In this document: piece by piece, positions 17,857 through 26,870 of the stretch | How positions within the stretch are numbered: the first letter of the stretch is position 1 | Layout: the number at the start of each line of letters is the position of its first letter | NCBI RefSeq assembly: GCF_018402035.1 | Contig: NZ_JAGYJN010000006.1 | Span: 124,001 to 188,000, forward strand | Direction: 5' to 3' | DNA: 64,000 bases | From: Roseicyclus sp. | GTDB taxonomy: Bacteria; Pseudomonadota; Alphaproteobacteria; Rhodobacterales; Rhodobacteraceae | Made by a program: the position numbers and the translations under genes | The notes under the pieces: generated by a model | Database searches by the model: none | What the model was told of the DNA's origin: nothing | The model's input: only the letters and a program-made list of their open reading frames with translations

Positions 17857-18033
17857 ATGTCACGTATGGAATTCATCGATCCCAAAACGGCAACTGCGAC
17901 CGGGATGAGTGCGGCATTTTCCGAAGATGCAGAAATACAGCTCTGGCTCAAGCTGGGCCGGATGGCGTTTTTCTTCTGTATCTGGAGCGCGATGGTGATC
18001 CCGATTGCGCTGATCTATTCGTTCCGCTTCTAA
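17857..18033 (+). CDS. Small single-pass membrane protein, 58 residues
   Basis: A short frame with a strong AGGAGGG ribosome site (17843-17849), 7 bases before the ATG. It encodes a polar N-terminal half with Thr, Ala and acidic residues, then one membrane helix (MAFFFCIWSAMVIPIALIYSF) and a two-residue tail. It lies between the divergent JAMM-like protein gene and the convergent thioredoxin gene. I do not recognise a family. The ribosome site and clear topology make translation likely. Confidence 0.6.
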   Translation: MSRMEFIDPKTATATGMSAAFSEDAEIQLWLKLGRMAFFFCIWSAMVIPIALIYSFRF

Positions 18034-18040
18034 GGCCGGG

Positions 18041-18481
18041 TCACGCCCTGTTTCGGCTATGTTGCTGAACAAAGGCCGTGATCTCGGCTGCTGGTCGCGC
18101 GCCTGTCAGCCGCGCGACCTCTTGGCCGTTTTGAAACAAGATCAGCGCGGGAATGCCCCTGATGCCATAGCGTTGGGCAGCATCGCCATTGACCTGCGTG
18201 TTGATCTTGGCCAGCCGCGCATGGGGTGCAAGCGCGCGGGCGGCTTTCTCGAACTCGGGGGCCATCGCGCGGCATGGGCCGCACCAAGGTGCCCAGAAAT
18301 CCACCAAAAGCGGTAAGCTGTCCTTGCGTTCGGCCTTGCGCAACGTGGCGCTGTCGACCTCTTGCACCTTGGCCTCGGCCAGCTTGGCGCCGCATGTGCC
18401 GCATTTGGGATGCGCGCTGAGCCGTTCGGTCGGAACCCGGTTGGTGGTGCCGCAGGTCAGGCAAGTGATGATATGGGACAT
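18041..18481 (-). CDS. trxC: Thioredoxin 2 (TrxC type)
   Basis: A 146-residue thioredoxin with an N-terminal zinc finger (Cys-7, Cys-10, Cys-27, Cys-30) and active site WCGPC (Cys-67, Cys-70). The cis-Pro loop GIRGIPALILF is present. TrxC proteins reduce cytoplasmic disulfides, often during oxidative stress. It converges with the small membrane protein gene, 7 bases apart. Confidence 0.93.
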   Translation of the reverse strand: MSHIITCLTCGTTNRVPTERLSAHPKCGTCGAKLAEAKVQEVDSATLRKAERKDSLPLLVDFWAPWCGPCRAMAPEFEKAARALAPHARLAKINTQVNGDAAQRYGIRGIPALILFQNGQEVARLTGARPAAEITAFVQQHSRNRA

Positions 18482-18572
18482 GGCTGGCCCCTTTTGTGAT
18501 TGCCGAAGTCAATCATTTGGGCGCGCATGGCGATAAAGGCAAGCCCTATCGCGCGATGGGAAGGGCAAGAAA

Positions 18573-18598
18573 AAAGGTGCGCATTGCTGCGCACCTTT
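18573..18598 (-). terminator. Intrinsic terminator after cspA
   Basis: An 11-bp stem AAAGGTGCGCA / TGCGCACCTTT with a 4-base loop; on the minus strand it is followed by a T run. It lies 48 bases beyond the cspA stop. Confidence 0.85.
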
Positions 18599-18645
18599 GT
18601 CTTAGGGCCGGATCGCTGGGCATGCGCCCCGCGCTGGCGTCTGGT

Positions 18646-18852
18646 TCAGACCAGAACGATGTTGATCGCGGACTCGCGACCATCACGGCCGGATTCGATG
18701 TCGAAGGTGACCTTCTGGTCGTCCTTCAGGCTTGTGTGGCCCGAACGCTCGAGCGCGGAGATGTGGACGAAAACGTCCTTGCCGCCGCTATCGGGTGCGA
18801 TAAAGCCGAAACCCTTGGTGCTGTTGAACCACTTCACGGTGCCATTGGCCAT
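18646..18852 (-). CDS. Cold-shock domain protein
   Basis: A 68-residue single cold-shock domain with both RNA-binding motifs: KGFGFI (RNP1) and VFVHIS (RNP2). These proteins bind single-stranded RNA and DNA and act as RNA chaperones. The ATG is preceded by a GGAGATAAC ribosome site. The gene stands alone with about 250 bases of upstream sequence that may hold a long 5' leader, common in this family; no specific leader structure was recognised. Confidence 0.95.
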   Translation of the reverse strand: MANGTVKWFNSTKGFGFIAPDSGGKDVFVHISALERSGHTSLKDDQKVTFDIESGRDGRESAINIVLV

Positions 18853-19032
18853 CGTGTTATCTCCTAACTATAGGCTGCCCACGAGATGCGGCAGCTTGGC
18901 TTGGTCGGTCTGGATCGAAAGACTGACGGCCTGTTAGGGAAGACAGTGGTCGAAAAAGAATAACGTTCGCATGGGTCACATGGGGGTTGTCGGCGCAAAT
19001 AGCAAGCCCGAACTGGCACAGGCCGCTATGTC

Positions 19033-19083
19033 GGGTGCGCCTTGGGCGCACCACGGCATGCGGGTGCGCCCAAGGGCGCACCC
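19033..19083. terminator. Paired hairpins GGTGCGCC...GGCGCACC after ettA
   Basis: Two adjacent hairpins (19033-19052 and 19062-19083) with the same GGTGCGCC core; they are also inverted copies of each other. They lie 17 bases beyond the ettA stop and probably end its transcript. The T tract is poor, so they may also stabilise RNA ends. Confidence 0.55.
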
Positions 19084-19099
19084 TAGACCCGTCACGGGC

Positions 19100-20755
19100 T
19101 TAGCGCGTGAACTTCTTATACTTCAAGCGCTTAGGCTCTAGCGCGTCGGGGCCGAGGCGGCGTTTTTTGTCGTCTTCATAGGCCGAGAAATCACCCTCGA
19201 ACCATTCGACATGCGCCTCGCCTTCAAAGGCGAGGATATGGGTGCAAAGCCGGTCGAGGAAGAAGCGGTCGTGGGAAATGATTACCGCGCAGCCCGCGAA
19301 ATCCTCGAGCGCGTCTTCAAGCGCGCGCAGCGTCTCGACGTCGAGATCGTTGGTGGGCTCATCGAGGAGCAGCACATTGCCACCCGATTTCAGAAGCTTG
19401 GCCATGTGCACGCGGTTGCGCTCACCACCCGAGAGCAGGCCCACCTTTTTCTGCTGATCGCCGCCTTTGAAATTGAAGGCCGAGCAATAGGCGCGGCTGT
19501 TCATCGAGGCGTCGCCCAATTCGATGATTTCGGCCCCGCCCGAGATCTCCTCCCACACGGTTTTGGCCGGGTCGAGCGAATCGCGCGACTGGTCGACATA
19601 GGACAGCTTGACCGTATCGCCAAACTCGACCGAGCCGGAATCGGGTGTTTCTTGCCCGGTCAACATGCGGAAAAGCGTCGATTTGCCCGCACCGTTGGGG
19701 CCGATCACGCCGACGATCCCGCCGGGTGGCAGCGAGAAACTCAGATCTTCGACCAAGAGCCGGTCGCCATAGCCCTTTTTCAGATCGTTGATCTCGATCA
19801 CCTTGGACCCAAGGCGCGGACCATTTGGAATGACGATCTGGGCGCGGGAAATCTTTTCGCGCTCGGATTGGTTGGCCATTTCCTCATAGGCGTTGATACG
19901 TGCCTTTTGCTTGGCCTGACGCGCCTTGGCACCGGCACGGATCCATTCCAATTCGCGCTCAAGCGTTTTCTGGCGCGACTTGTCTTCGCGGGCTTCTTGC
20001 GCAAGGCGCTTGGCCTTTTGCTCCAGCCACGCCGAATAATTCCCCTCGTAGGGGATGCCGCGCCCGCGGTCGAGTTCGAGGATCCAGCCCGTGATATCGT
20101 CGAGGAAATAGCGGTCATGGGTCACGATCAGGATCGTGCCCTTGTATTCGATCAGGTGCTTTTGCAGCCAAGCGATGGTTTCGGCGTCAAGGTGGTTGGT
20201 CGGTTCGTCCAAGAGAAGCATCTCGGGCGCTTCCAAAAGCAGTTTGCACAGCGCCACGCGCCGCCGTTCGCCGCCGGAAAGTGTCGCCACCTCGGCCTCG
20301 TCCGGCGGGCAGCGCAGCGCCTCCATCGCGATATCGACTTGGCTGTCGAGATCCCACAGGTTCTCGGCGTCGATCTCATCTTGCAGGCGGGCCATTTCGT
20401 CGGCGGTCTCGTCCGAGTAGTTCATCGCCAGCTCGTTGTAGCGGTCGAGCTTGGCCTTTTTGGTACCGACGCCGAGCATCACATTGTCACGCACATTCAA
20501 GCTTTCATCGAGCTGCGGTTCTTGCGGCAGGTAGCCCACGCGCGCGCCCTCAGCCGCCCAAGCCTCACCGCTGAAATCGGTGTCGATGCCTGCCATGATC
20601 CGCATCAAGGTCGATTTACCCGAGCCGTTGACGCCGACGACGCCGATTTTCACACCGGGCAAAAAGTTCAGGCGGATATTTTCAAAGCATTTCTTGCCGC
20701 CCGGATAGGTCTTGGAAACGCCATCCATGTGATAAACATACTGGTAGGAGGCCAT
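19100..20755 (-). CDS. ettA: Energy-dependent translational throttle ABC-F protein EttA
   Basis: A 551-residue soluble ABC-F ATPase that binds the ribosomal E site and gates the first elongation steps according to ATP/ADP. Two ABC domains are seen: Walker A GVNGSGKST and GPNGAGKST, signatures LSGGERRRVALCKLL and LSGGERNRVHMAKLL, with the charged linker between them (ARQAKQKARINAYEEMANQ). No membrane segment. The start MASYQYVYHMDGVSK with an AGGAG site is the family start; 13 upstream codons are excluded. Confidence 0.95.
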   Translation of the reverse strand: MASYQYVYHMDGVSKTYPGGKKCFENIRLNFLPGVKIGVVGVNGSGKSTLMRIMAGIDTDFSGEAWAAEGARVGYLPQEPQLDESLNVRDNVMLGVGTKKAKLDRYNELAMNYSDETADEMARLQDEIDAENLWDLDSQVDIAMEALRCPPDEAEVATLSGGERRRVALCKLLLEAPEMLLLDEPTNHLDAETIAWLQKHLIEYKGTILIVTHDRYFLDDITGWILELDRGRGIPYEGNYSAWLEQKAKRLAQEAREDKSRQKTLERELEWIRAGAKARQAKQKARINAYEEMANQSEREKISRAQIVIPNGPRLGSKVIEINDLKKGYGDRLLVEDLSFSLPPGGIVGVIGPNGAGKSTLFRMLTGQETPDSGSVEFGDTVKLSYVDQSRDSLDPAKTVWEEISGGAEIIELGDASMNSRAYCSAFNFKGGDQQKKVGLLSGGERNRVHMAKLLKSGGNVLLLDEPTNDLDVETLRALEDALEDFAGCAVIISHDRFFLDRLCTHILAFEGEAHVEWFEGDFSAYEDDKKRRLGPDALEPKRLKYKKFTR

Positions 20756-20908
20756 GTGCCGCTCCGTTGTCATGATCCGAGGTTTGCAAGCCATCTAGTC
20801 GCTTCGGGGCCGATGGGCAATCCGGTGCGCGCGGCGGCGCGTTGACTATGGGTCATCAAGGCCGCATCAAGGTGCGCCAATACCCCTTGAACAAGGCCGC
20901 ATCCGCCC

Positions 20909-21505
20909 TTGCGCTCTGATTTACCCCTTGCACGTGCAGGCCAGACGATCGGCCTTTTCGGCGGATCATTCGATCCGGCCCATCCCGGCCATCTGCATGT
21001 CAGCCGCGAGGCGCTCAAGCGGTTCGGGCTTGACCGCGTCTGGTGGTTGGTGAGCCCCGGCAATCCGCTCAAGCCCAAGGGACCAGCCCCCTTGGCGCAG
21101 CGCTTGGCGGTGGCGCGTGCCTTGGTCGATCATCCCCGCATCATCGTCACCGATATCGAGGCACGGATCGGCACGCGCTACACGGCCCAGACCATCGCGG
21201 CGCTGCAAGCGCTTTACCCCGGTGTGCGGTTCGTGTGGCTGATGGGGGCCGATAATCTGGCCCAGTTCCATCGCTGGCAAGATTGGCAAGCGATCATGGG
21301 CCGCGTGGCGGTGGGTGTTCTGGCCCGCCCCGGTAGCCGGATCGCGGCGCGCACGGCTAAGGCTGCCAGCATTTATCGGCACGCGAAATTACCCGCCGAG
21401 GCGGCACATCTTTTGGCCCATACACCGCCCCCCGCGTGGTGTTTCGTGAATCTGCCGATGATCGATGCCTCATCCACCGCGATCCGCGCGCGCGGTGAAT
21501 GGTAG
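20909..21505 (+). CDS. nadD: Nicotinate-nucleotide adenylyltransferase
   Basis: Adds AMP to nicotinate mononucleotide in NAD synthesis. In 198 residues: nucleotidyltransferase motif [15 protein letters not shown] (HPGH at 25-28), [11 protein letters not shown], the [11 protein letters not shown] segment and a C-terminal SSTAIRAR (normally ISSTxIR). The start is TTG at 20909; the frame is closed upstream and no ATG precedes the conserved motif, so a non-ATG start is needed. Confidence 0.92.
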   Translation: MRSDLPLARAGQTIGLFGGSFDPAHPGHLHVSREALKRFGLDRVWWLVSPGNPLKPKGPAPLAQRLAVARALVDHPRIIVTDIEARIGTRYTAQTIAALQALYPGVRFVWLMGADNLAQFHRWQDWQAIMGRVAVGVLARPGSRIAARTAKAASIYRHAKLPAEAAHLLAHTPPPAWCFVNLPMIDASSTAIRARGEW

Positions 21506-21508
21506 CGC

Positions 21509-22354
21509 CTAGCGCTTGTCGCGCAGTGCCAAACTTGTCAGGCCCGACAAAAGCAAGATCGCAAGCCCCGCCAGGGTCAGCCCATCGGGCAGCGTACCGA
21601 ACACCGCCCAGCCCAGCGCCGTGGCCGCGACCAGTTGGAAATAGACAAACGGGGCCAGCCGCGATGCCGGGGCCATGCGCAGTGCGAGGATCAGAAAGAG
21701 ATTGCCCAGCATCGAGCCAAAGGCCGACCCAAAGGTCAGCGCGGTGATGCGCGGCTCGAAGCTGGGCAGCGCCAGCAGCCCGAAGGGGGCCAAGGCCAGA
21801 GCGCCCACGACCAATTGGCTGAGCAAAAGCGCGCCGGGATGGGCCAGCGCTGACAGCCAACGCGAAGTGGTCAAGAACCCACCGTAGAAAAGCCCCGCCA
21901 AAACGGCAAAGCCAAGCCCCGGCGTCATGCCAAAGCCCGGGCGCACCACCAGCAAAACGCCACAGAAACCCAAAAGCAAAAGCACGACCCTGAGGGGCGA
22001 AAACCCCTCTTTGAGGAGCCAAGCCGACAGCACATAGGCCAAGATCGGTCCAATGAAGAAGGCCCCGAAGACATCGGCGATGGGTTCGGTCTTGAGCGCG
22101 GTCAGGATCGACAAGATGCCCCCCGCCAAGAGCAGACCGCGCAGCCAGATCCGCCAATTGGCAAATAGTGCCAGTGGCATGATCCGGGCCACGAAGGGCA
22201 AGATCATCACCGCCCCGAGGGTGAAGCGGCTCCATGCGGTGAAAACCGGCGCGACGCCTGCCTCACCCAAAAGCTTGCCCGCTGTATCCCCTGCCGGGAT
22301 CAGCGTCATCGCCAGCAGCATCAGGGGAAGAGCCCGAAGGACATCGCGTTGCAT
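21509..22354 (-). CDS. EamA/DMT-family membrane transporter
   Basis: A 281-residue protein with about ten hydrophobic helices in two homologous halves, the EamA (drug/metabolite transporter) layout. Visible features: LKTEPIADVFGAFFIGPIL near the middle of the first half and FVYFQLVAATALGWAVFG in the second. The start at 22354 (MQRDVLRALPLM) removes a 62-residue unconserved extension. Substrate unknown; members export amino acids, metabolites or drugs. It converges with nadD, 3 bases apart. Confidence 0.85.
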   Translation of the reverse strand: MQRDVLRALPLMLLAMTLIPAGDTAGKLLGEAGVAPVFTAWSRFTLGAVMILPFVARIMPLALFANWRIWLRGLLLAGGILSILTALKTEPIADVFGAFFIGPILAYVLSAWLLKEGFSPLRVVLLLLGFCGVLLVVRPGFGMTPGLGFAVLAGLFYGGFLTTSRWLSALAHPGALLLSQLVVGALALAPFGLLALPSFEPRITALTFGSAFGSMLGNLFLILALRMAPASRLAPFVYFQLVAATALGWAVFGTLPDGLTLAGLAILLLSGLTSLALRDKR

Positions 22355-22481
22355 GCGCCCTACTATCCCATCGCCATGGTGGCGAAAAGCGCCCTCCCAA
22401 GGGGGATTGAAGCGACAAACCCTTGAGCGATGCTGCCGCCTGCGGTTAAGTCCGGGCAAAGTTTGCGCAAATGGTGTTGTG

Positions 22482-23963
22482 ATGTCGTCGCGTCGTTCAT
22501 TCCTGTCTGGCCTTGCCGCTTTCGCGGCCACGCCTGCCATGGCGGCGGCCCCGGCGGTCTCGCTACGCCCCGTGACGCGCCCTGCGGCGCTTTTGGCGGA
22601 TATTATCCCATCGGCCAGTGATCTGGTTCAACAGGCGGCCATCGGCGGGCGTGTCGGTTTTGTCGTGGCCGATGCCACGACCGGCACGGTGCTTGAGGGG
22701 ATGAACCCGCTTTTCCCGCTGCCACCCGCTTCGGTTGCCAAGGCTGTGACCTGTAGCTATGCGCTTGAGCGGCTTGGCCCTGACTACCGGTTCGAAACCC
22801 GTATTGTCGCTGATGGCACGATCAGTGATGGGCGGCTAGAGGGCGATCTGTGGCTGGTCGGATCGGGTGATCCGGCCTTTGACACAGACACATTGGCGGG
22901 CATGGCCGATGCTTTGCGCGCGCAAGGGCTACGCACGGTGACCGGGCGCTTGATGGTCGCCGATGGCGCGCTGCCTGCGATCTTTGAGGTCGATCCCTCG
23001 CAGCCGCCGCATGTGGGCTATAACCCCGCAATCTCGGGTTTGAACTTGAATTTCAACCGGGTCTATTTCGAATGGGCGCGGCAGGCGGGCGAGTACACCA
23101 TCGCATTGGACGCGCGCTCGGAAACCCTGCGCCCTGCGGTGCAGATCGCCCGGATGCGCATCGCCGATCGCAGCGACCCCGTCTATACCTACGAGCATAT
23201 CGAGGGGCGCGATCATTGGAGTGTGGCGCGCGCGGCTTTGGGTGATCGTGGGTCGCGTTGGTTGCCGGTGCGCCGCCCCTCGGCCTATGCCGCCGAGGTG
23301 TTCCAGACATTGGCCCGCGCCGCAGGGATCAGCTTTTCGGGTTTTGCGCTTGCCCCTGCCGCCCCGGCGGGCGCGACGGTTCTGGTGGTCCATCACAGCG
23401 AACCGCTGGCGGTGATCTTGCGCGACATGATGCGTTGGTCGACCAATCTCACCGCCGAGGTTGTGGGCCTGAAGGCGACGATGGCGGATGGCCAAAGGCC
23501 CGATGATTTGGCGCAGTCGGCGGGTGCCATGTCGGCGTGGATGCGCGCGAAGCTTGGGGCGCGGCAGGCGGGATTTGTTGATCATTCAGGTTTGGGCGAT
23601 CAAAGCAGGCTGAGGCCCCATGATATGGTCAGCGCGTTGGTCGCCGCTGGCCCCACGGGTGCATTGCGGCAGATGATGCGCGCCCAGCCCATGCTTGACG
23701 GGCGCGGCAGACCGATTGCCGATCACCCGGTTCAGGTCGCGGCAAAGACGGGGACGCTGAATTTCGTGTCGTCCTTGGCGGGCTATGCGCGCTTGCCATC
23801 CGGGCGCGATCTTGCCTTTGCGGTTTTCTGTGCCGATACCGCGCGGCGCGATGGCCTGAGCGAGGCAGAGCGTGAACGCCCCGAGGGTGCGCGCCCTTAC
23901 AACCAGCGCGCAAAGCGTCTGCAACAACAGTTGATCGAGCGCTGGGCCGCGCTTTACGCCTAG
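22482..23963 (+). CDS. dacB: D-alanyl-D-alanine carboxypeptidase/endopeptidase (PBP4 type)
   Basis: Periplasmic class C penicillin-binding protein that trims and cuts peptidoglycan peptides. In 493 residues: an N-terminal signal with twin Arg (SRRSFLSGLAAFAATPAMA), active site SVAK (Ser-84, Lys-87), STN at about 320-322, and KTG at about 422-424. The insert between the first two motifs is long, as in PBP4. The frame stays open 429 bases upstream, but the ATG at 22482 gives the signal peptide. Confidence 0.92.
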   Translation: MSSRRSFLSGLAAFAATPAMAAAPAVSLRPVTRPAALLADIIPSASDLVQQAAIGGRVGFVVADATTGTVLEGMNPLFPLPPASVAKAVTCSYALERLGPDYRFETRIVADGTISDGRLEGDLWLVGSGDPAFDTDTLAGMADALRAQGLRTVTGRLMVADGALPAIFEVDPSQPPHVGYNPAISGLNLNFNRVYFEWARQAGEYTIALDARSETLRPAVQIARMRIADRSDPVYTYEHIEGRDHWSVARAALGDRGSRWLPVRRPSAYAAEVFQTLARAAGISFSGFALAPAAPAGATVLVVHHSEPLAVILRDMMRWSTNLTAEVVGLKATMADGQRPDDLAQSAGAMSAWMRAKLGARQAGFVDHSGLGDQSRLRPHDMVSALVAAGPTGALRQMMRAQPMLDGRGRPIADHPVQVAAKTGTLNFVSSLAGYARLPSGRDLAFAVFCADTARRDGLSEAERERPEGARPYNQRAKRLQQQLIERWAALYA

Positions 23964-24019
23964 GCGGCGCGGCGATCATTGAAATGAATTCGTCACCGAT
24001 CCCGCAACCTAGTTGCAGC

Positions 24020-24570
24020 GGGCGCCTTTGCGCGCCCGAATAGTGGGCCAATCGCCGTATCCGCACGGGGCAAGACGGTGTTCGTGGCCGAGAATACTTC
24101 CGAGAGCGACATCGCCCCTTCGGGCGTGTTGCATGCAATCGATGTGGGTGGCCGCAACATCATCGCCCCTTGCGATCTGGGCGCTCAGCCCGATAGCACC
24201 GCCATTGCCCCTGATGGCAGCTTCATCACCGTCGTGATCGCCAATGAGGGCGATATGGATGGCGCCTCGCGCGGGTTTACCGCGTTCCACCGCGCTGCCC
24301 AACGAGTTGCTGGCGGTTGAAACCCGCTTTGGGCTGGAGGGGATCACCCGCGTTCCCCTGTCCGCGATGGATGGCATGGTCGCTTTGGGTGAGACCCCCG
24401 CCGTGCTGGCCAAGGAAACAGTCGTCGACCTGATCCCCTATCTGACCTCGACCGGCGGATACGTCCTCGACAAGGTCGAAGGCTTGACGGCACGATGAGG
24501 GTGTCGACCGACGATGAGGGCGTCGATGACCACTCGGGCCAGACGATGTTCTTTTCTATCGCGCCGATGT
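24020..24570 (+). pseudogene. Remnant of an esterase-like phytase-family protein gene
   Basis: Several fragments in different frames match one family in order. The first (about 24045-24300) reads TVFVAENTSESDIAPSGVLHA, DLGAQPDSTAIAPDGSF, then jumps to EGDMDGASRGFTAFHR. A second (about 24295-24498, another frame) reads PNELLAVETRFGLEGITRV, then KETVVDLIPYLTSTGGYVLDKVEG. A third, beyond a stop, reads DDEGVDDHSGQTMFFSI. In intact proteins (esterase-like activity of phytase family) these blocks are hundreds of residues apart, so large internal deletions plus frameshifts have occurred. No start or signal peptide is visible. Family name is from memory of the motifs. Confidence 0.65.
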
Positions 24571-24580
24571 GATCAAGGAT

Positions 24581-24608
24581 TTGGCCCGCCCCTGAAAGGG
24601 CGGGCCAA
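24581..24608. terminator. GC-rich hairpin after the pseudogene
   Basis: An 11-bp perfect stem (TTGGCCCGCCC / GGGCGGGCCAA) with a 6-base loop lies at the end of the decayed gene. There is little T tract. Confidence 0.5.
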
Positions 24609-24644
24609 TCCCAGAATATTCAAGGCTTTTTCAGCACGACATCA

Positions 24645-24671
24645 CCCCGCGGTCATCCCCCGCGGGGTTTT
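24645..24671 (+). terminator. Hairpin with T tail between pseudogene and cupin gene
   Basis: CCCCGCGG / CCGCGGGG stem with a 7-base loop followed by TTTT on the plus strand. It sits between the convergent pseudogene and cupin gene. Confidence 0.6.
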
Positions 24672-24684
24672 CCTTTGGTTGAAC

Positions 24685-25023
24685 CTATAGGCGGATGACG
24701 AAATCCTTTGTGGTGGTTTCGACCACCTCCCAGATGCCGGTGAAACCGGGGCGGATCACATGGGCATCGCCTGGCCGCAGCTGGATCGGCGCGCCACCGT
24801 CGGGTGTGAGGATCGAGAGCCCTTCGGTCAGGCGGAAATATTCCCATTCGTCATAGACAACGCGCCATGCGCCGGGGGTGGATTGCCAGACGCCGCACCA
24901 AAGGCCGGGGGCCTCATCGGTCAGCCATGTGCGATGTTCGGGATCGCCTGCGATCAGCCGCGCGGGGTCAGGGCGGCTGATCTCGGGCGTGCCTTGGGGC
25001 AGAACGGGCGAAACAAGCTGCAT
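24685..25023 (-). CDS. Cupin-domain protein (DUF861/EutQ-like)
   Basis: A 112-residue single-cupin protein. Visible: WQSTPGAWRVVYDEWEYFRLTEG, then LRPGDAHVIRPGFTGIWEV, the two short beta-barrel motifs of the DUF861 type. The usual His ligands of motif 1 are reduced (Asp/Glu and Tyr instead), so metal binding is uncertain. Function unknown; relatives are enzymes of small-molecule metabolism or binding domains. It is 54 bases downstream of the binding-protein gene on the same strand and may share its transcript. Confidence 0.75.
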   Translation of the reverse strand: MQLVSPVLPQGTPEISRPDPARLIAGDPEHRTWLTDEAPGLWCGVWQSTPGAWRVVYDEWEYFRLTEGLSILTPDGGAPIQLRPGDAHVIRPGFTGIWEVVETTTKDFVIRL

Positions 25024-25077
25024 GGTGCTTTCCTATAAAGCGCCGCCCCAAGGGTTTGGGGCGACGCTTGATTGGCT

Positions 25078-26550
25078 TTACTCTATCCAGCGCACGCCGG
25101 TCAGGTCATTGGCTTGTGTGGGCGAGTTTTCCCACAGCCCTTCGATCTTGGCATTGGCGACGCCGGTCTTGGCCAACTGGAACAGATAGCCGTTGACGTA
25201 ATCGCCCGCGATCATCTCTTGCATCTGCACCATGAGCGCGGCGCGCGCGGCGGGTTCTGAGGTGGTGGCCAGTGTCTCGTTCAGCGCGACGAATTCGGGC
25301 CGCGCATATTGGAAGTAGTAATCGGGCCGGGCGTAGATGCCGATATCCATCGGCTCGGTATGGCTGACGATGGTCAGGTCGAAATCGCGCCCGCGAAAGA
25401 CCTGTTCCAGCCACTGCGCCCATTCGAGATTGGTGATCTCGGTCTCAATCCCCACCGCGCGCAGTTGGGCGGCGATGATCTCGCCGCCCCGGCGCGCATA
25501 AGCGGGCGGCGGGAGCGCAAGGCGCAGGGTCAACCCATCTGGTGCTGCCTCGGCCAAGAGCGCGCGCGCGGCGTCAGGATCATGAGGCGAAAGACCCGTC
25601 AGATCGACATAATTGGGGTTGTGTGGCGCAAAATGCGTGCCGATGGGCGTACCATAGCCGAACATCGCCCCGTCGATGATATCTTGGCGGTTGATCGCAT
25701 GTGCGATGGCTTGGCGGATACGGATATCGTCAAGCGGCGCTTGGCCATTGTTCATCGCGAGGATGGTTTCCCCCTCGGTCGAGCCAACGATCACGGAGAA
25801 TCGCGGGTCTGCTGCAAATTGAGACAGCGTCTCGGGTGCGGGGAAATTCGGGAAAGCATCGACATCGCCCGCCATCAGCGCGGCAAAGGCGGCGTTCGGG
25901 TCCGAGATGAAGCGGAAAGTCGCGGCTTCTAGCGCCACGGCCTCGCCCCAATAGGCGTCGTTGCGCACAAGCTCGATCCGGTCGCCCTCAACCCGGTTGG
26001 CAAAGCGGAAGGGGCCGGTGCCGATGGGGTTGGTGGCGTTGCTCTCGGCGCTTTCGGGGGCCACGATCACCGCATCCCCCCATGCCATGTCGAACAAGAA
26101 CGCCCCATCTGGCCCATCAAGCGTGACACGCACGGTGAGATCATCCACCGCCTCGGCGCTGAGGATATTTGCAAAAAGCGCGGGCTGGGCATTGGTCGAT
26201 CCGACGGCGCGGGCGCGGTCGAGCGTAAAGACCACATCATGGGCGGTCAGCGTCGTGCCGTCGTGAAAGCTCACGCTGGGACGCAGGGCAAAAGTATAGA
26301 CCGTGCCATCTGGCGAGATTTCCCATGAAGCGGCAAGGCCGGGAATGACTGATCCATCGGGGCCAAACCGCGTCAGACCCTCGAAGATATTGGCATAGAC
26401 CACCTCGTCGATGGCGGCGGCGGCTCCTGCGGTCGGGTCAAGGTTCGGCGGCTCCAGCACCATGCCGATGGAAATATCGGCCTGTTGCGCGAATGCGGCC
26501 CCGGCGGTGAGCGCACAGATCGCTACGCCACGGCGAAGGTGATGGATCAT
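25078..26550 (-). CDS. ABC transporter periplasmic binding protein, peptide/SBP_bac_5 family
   Basis: A 490-residue exported protein: signal peptide (RRGVAICALTAGAAFAQQ), then the SBP family 5 features DEVVYANIFEGLTRFGPDGSV, VYTFALRPSVSFHDGTTLTAHDVVFTLDRA and RQAIAHAINRQDIIDG. This class binds peptides, opines, nickel or glutathione outside the inner membrane. No permease or ATPase gene is adjacent, so the partner transporter is elsewhere. The start at 26550 is chosen because GGGAGA lies 8 bases upstream; the ATG at 26556 would be only 2 bases away. Confidence 0.88.
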   Translation of the reverse strand: MIHHLRRGVAICALTAGAAFAQQADISIGMVLEPPNLDPTAGAAAAIDEVVYANIFEGLTRFGPDGSVIPGLAASWEISPDGTVYTFALRPSVSFHDGTTLTAHDVVFTLDRARAVGSTNAQPALFANILSAEAVDDLTVRVTLDGPDGAFLFDMAWGDAVIVAPESAESNATNPIGTGPFRFANRVEGDRIELVRNDAYWGEAVALEAATFRFISDPNAAFAALMAGDVDAFPNFPAPETLSQFAADPRFSVIVGSTEGETILAMNNGQAPLDDIRIRQAIAHAINRQDIIDGAMFGYGTPIGTHFAPHNPNYVDLTGLSPHDPDAARALLAEAAPDGLTLRLALPPPAYARRGGEIIAAQLRAVGIETEITNLEWAQWLEQVFRGRDFDLTIVSHTEPMDIGIYARPDYYFQYARPEFVALNETLATTSEPAARAALMVQMQEMIAGDYVNGYLFQLAKTGVANAKIEGLWENSPTQANDLTGVRWIE

Positions 26551-26870
26551 GGTCATTGTCTCCCACAAGATGTCCCTGATGCATCATGAAACAGTGTGCG
26601 GGAAAAATCTCATAAAAACTTCTTGGTGAAAGGACGCCTCTCAACACCTCGCCGGTTGTCGCAAAGTCCTCGTCATTCAACTGGTCGCCTTGCATATGAC
26701 ATCAATTGCGACGCGGTTTGCCCGATGCATAAAGGGCGCTGCAGGCTACGGGGCGCTCTTTCGTTCATTTTTACGCATCTTTTGCGATCATGCGTGGTGA
26801 AAGGGGCATCTGTCGGCCAGCCCGAAATTCTATGGGCCTCGGGCGGCGAATCGGATTAGAGGTGCTTGGC
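26551..26870. other. Non-coding region upstream of two divergent genes
   Basis: About 320 bases between the binding-protein gene and a small hypothetical gene. It is less GC-rich than its surroundings and should hold both promoters. I see no RNA gene, riboswitch or repeat in it, and the short open frames there look random. Confidence 0.5.

Noticed and set aside
19211-20845. Open frame antisense to ettA
   Set aside because: No recognisable motif and it mirrors ettA almost end to end.
25078-25260. Missing permease genes for the peptide-type binding protein
   Set aside because: Genes on both sides are a cupin and an unrelated small protein; orphan binding proteins of this class are common, so I do not treat it as a finding.
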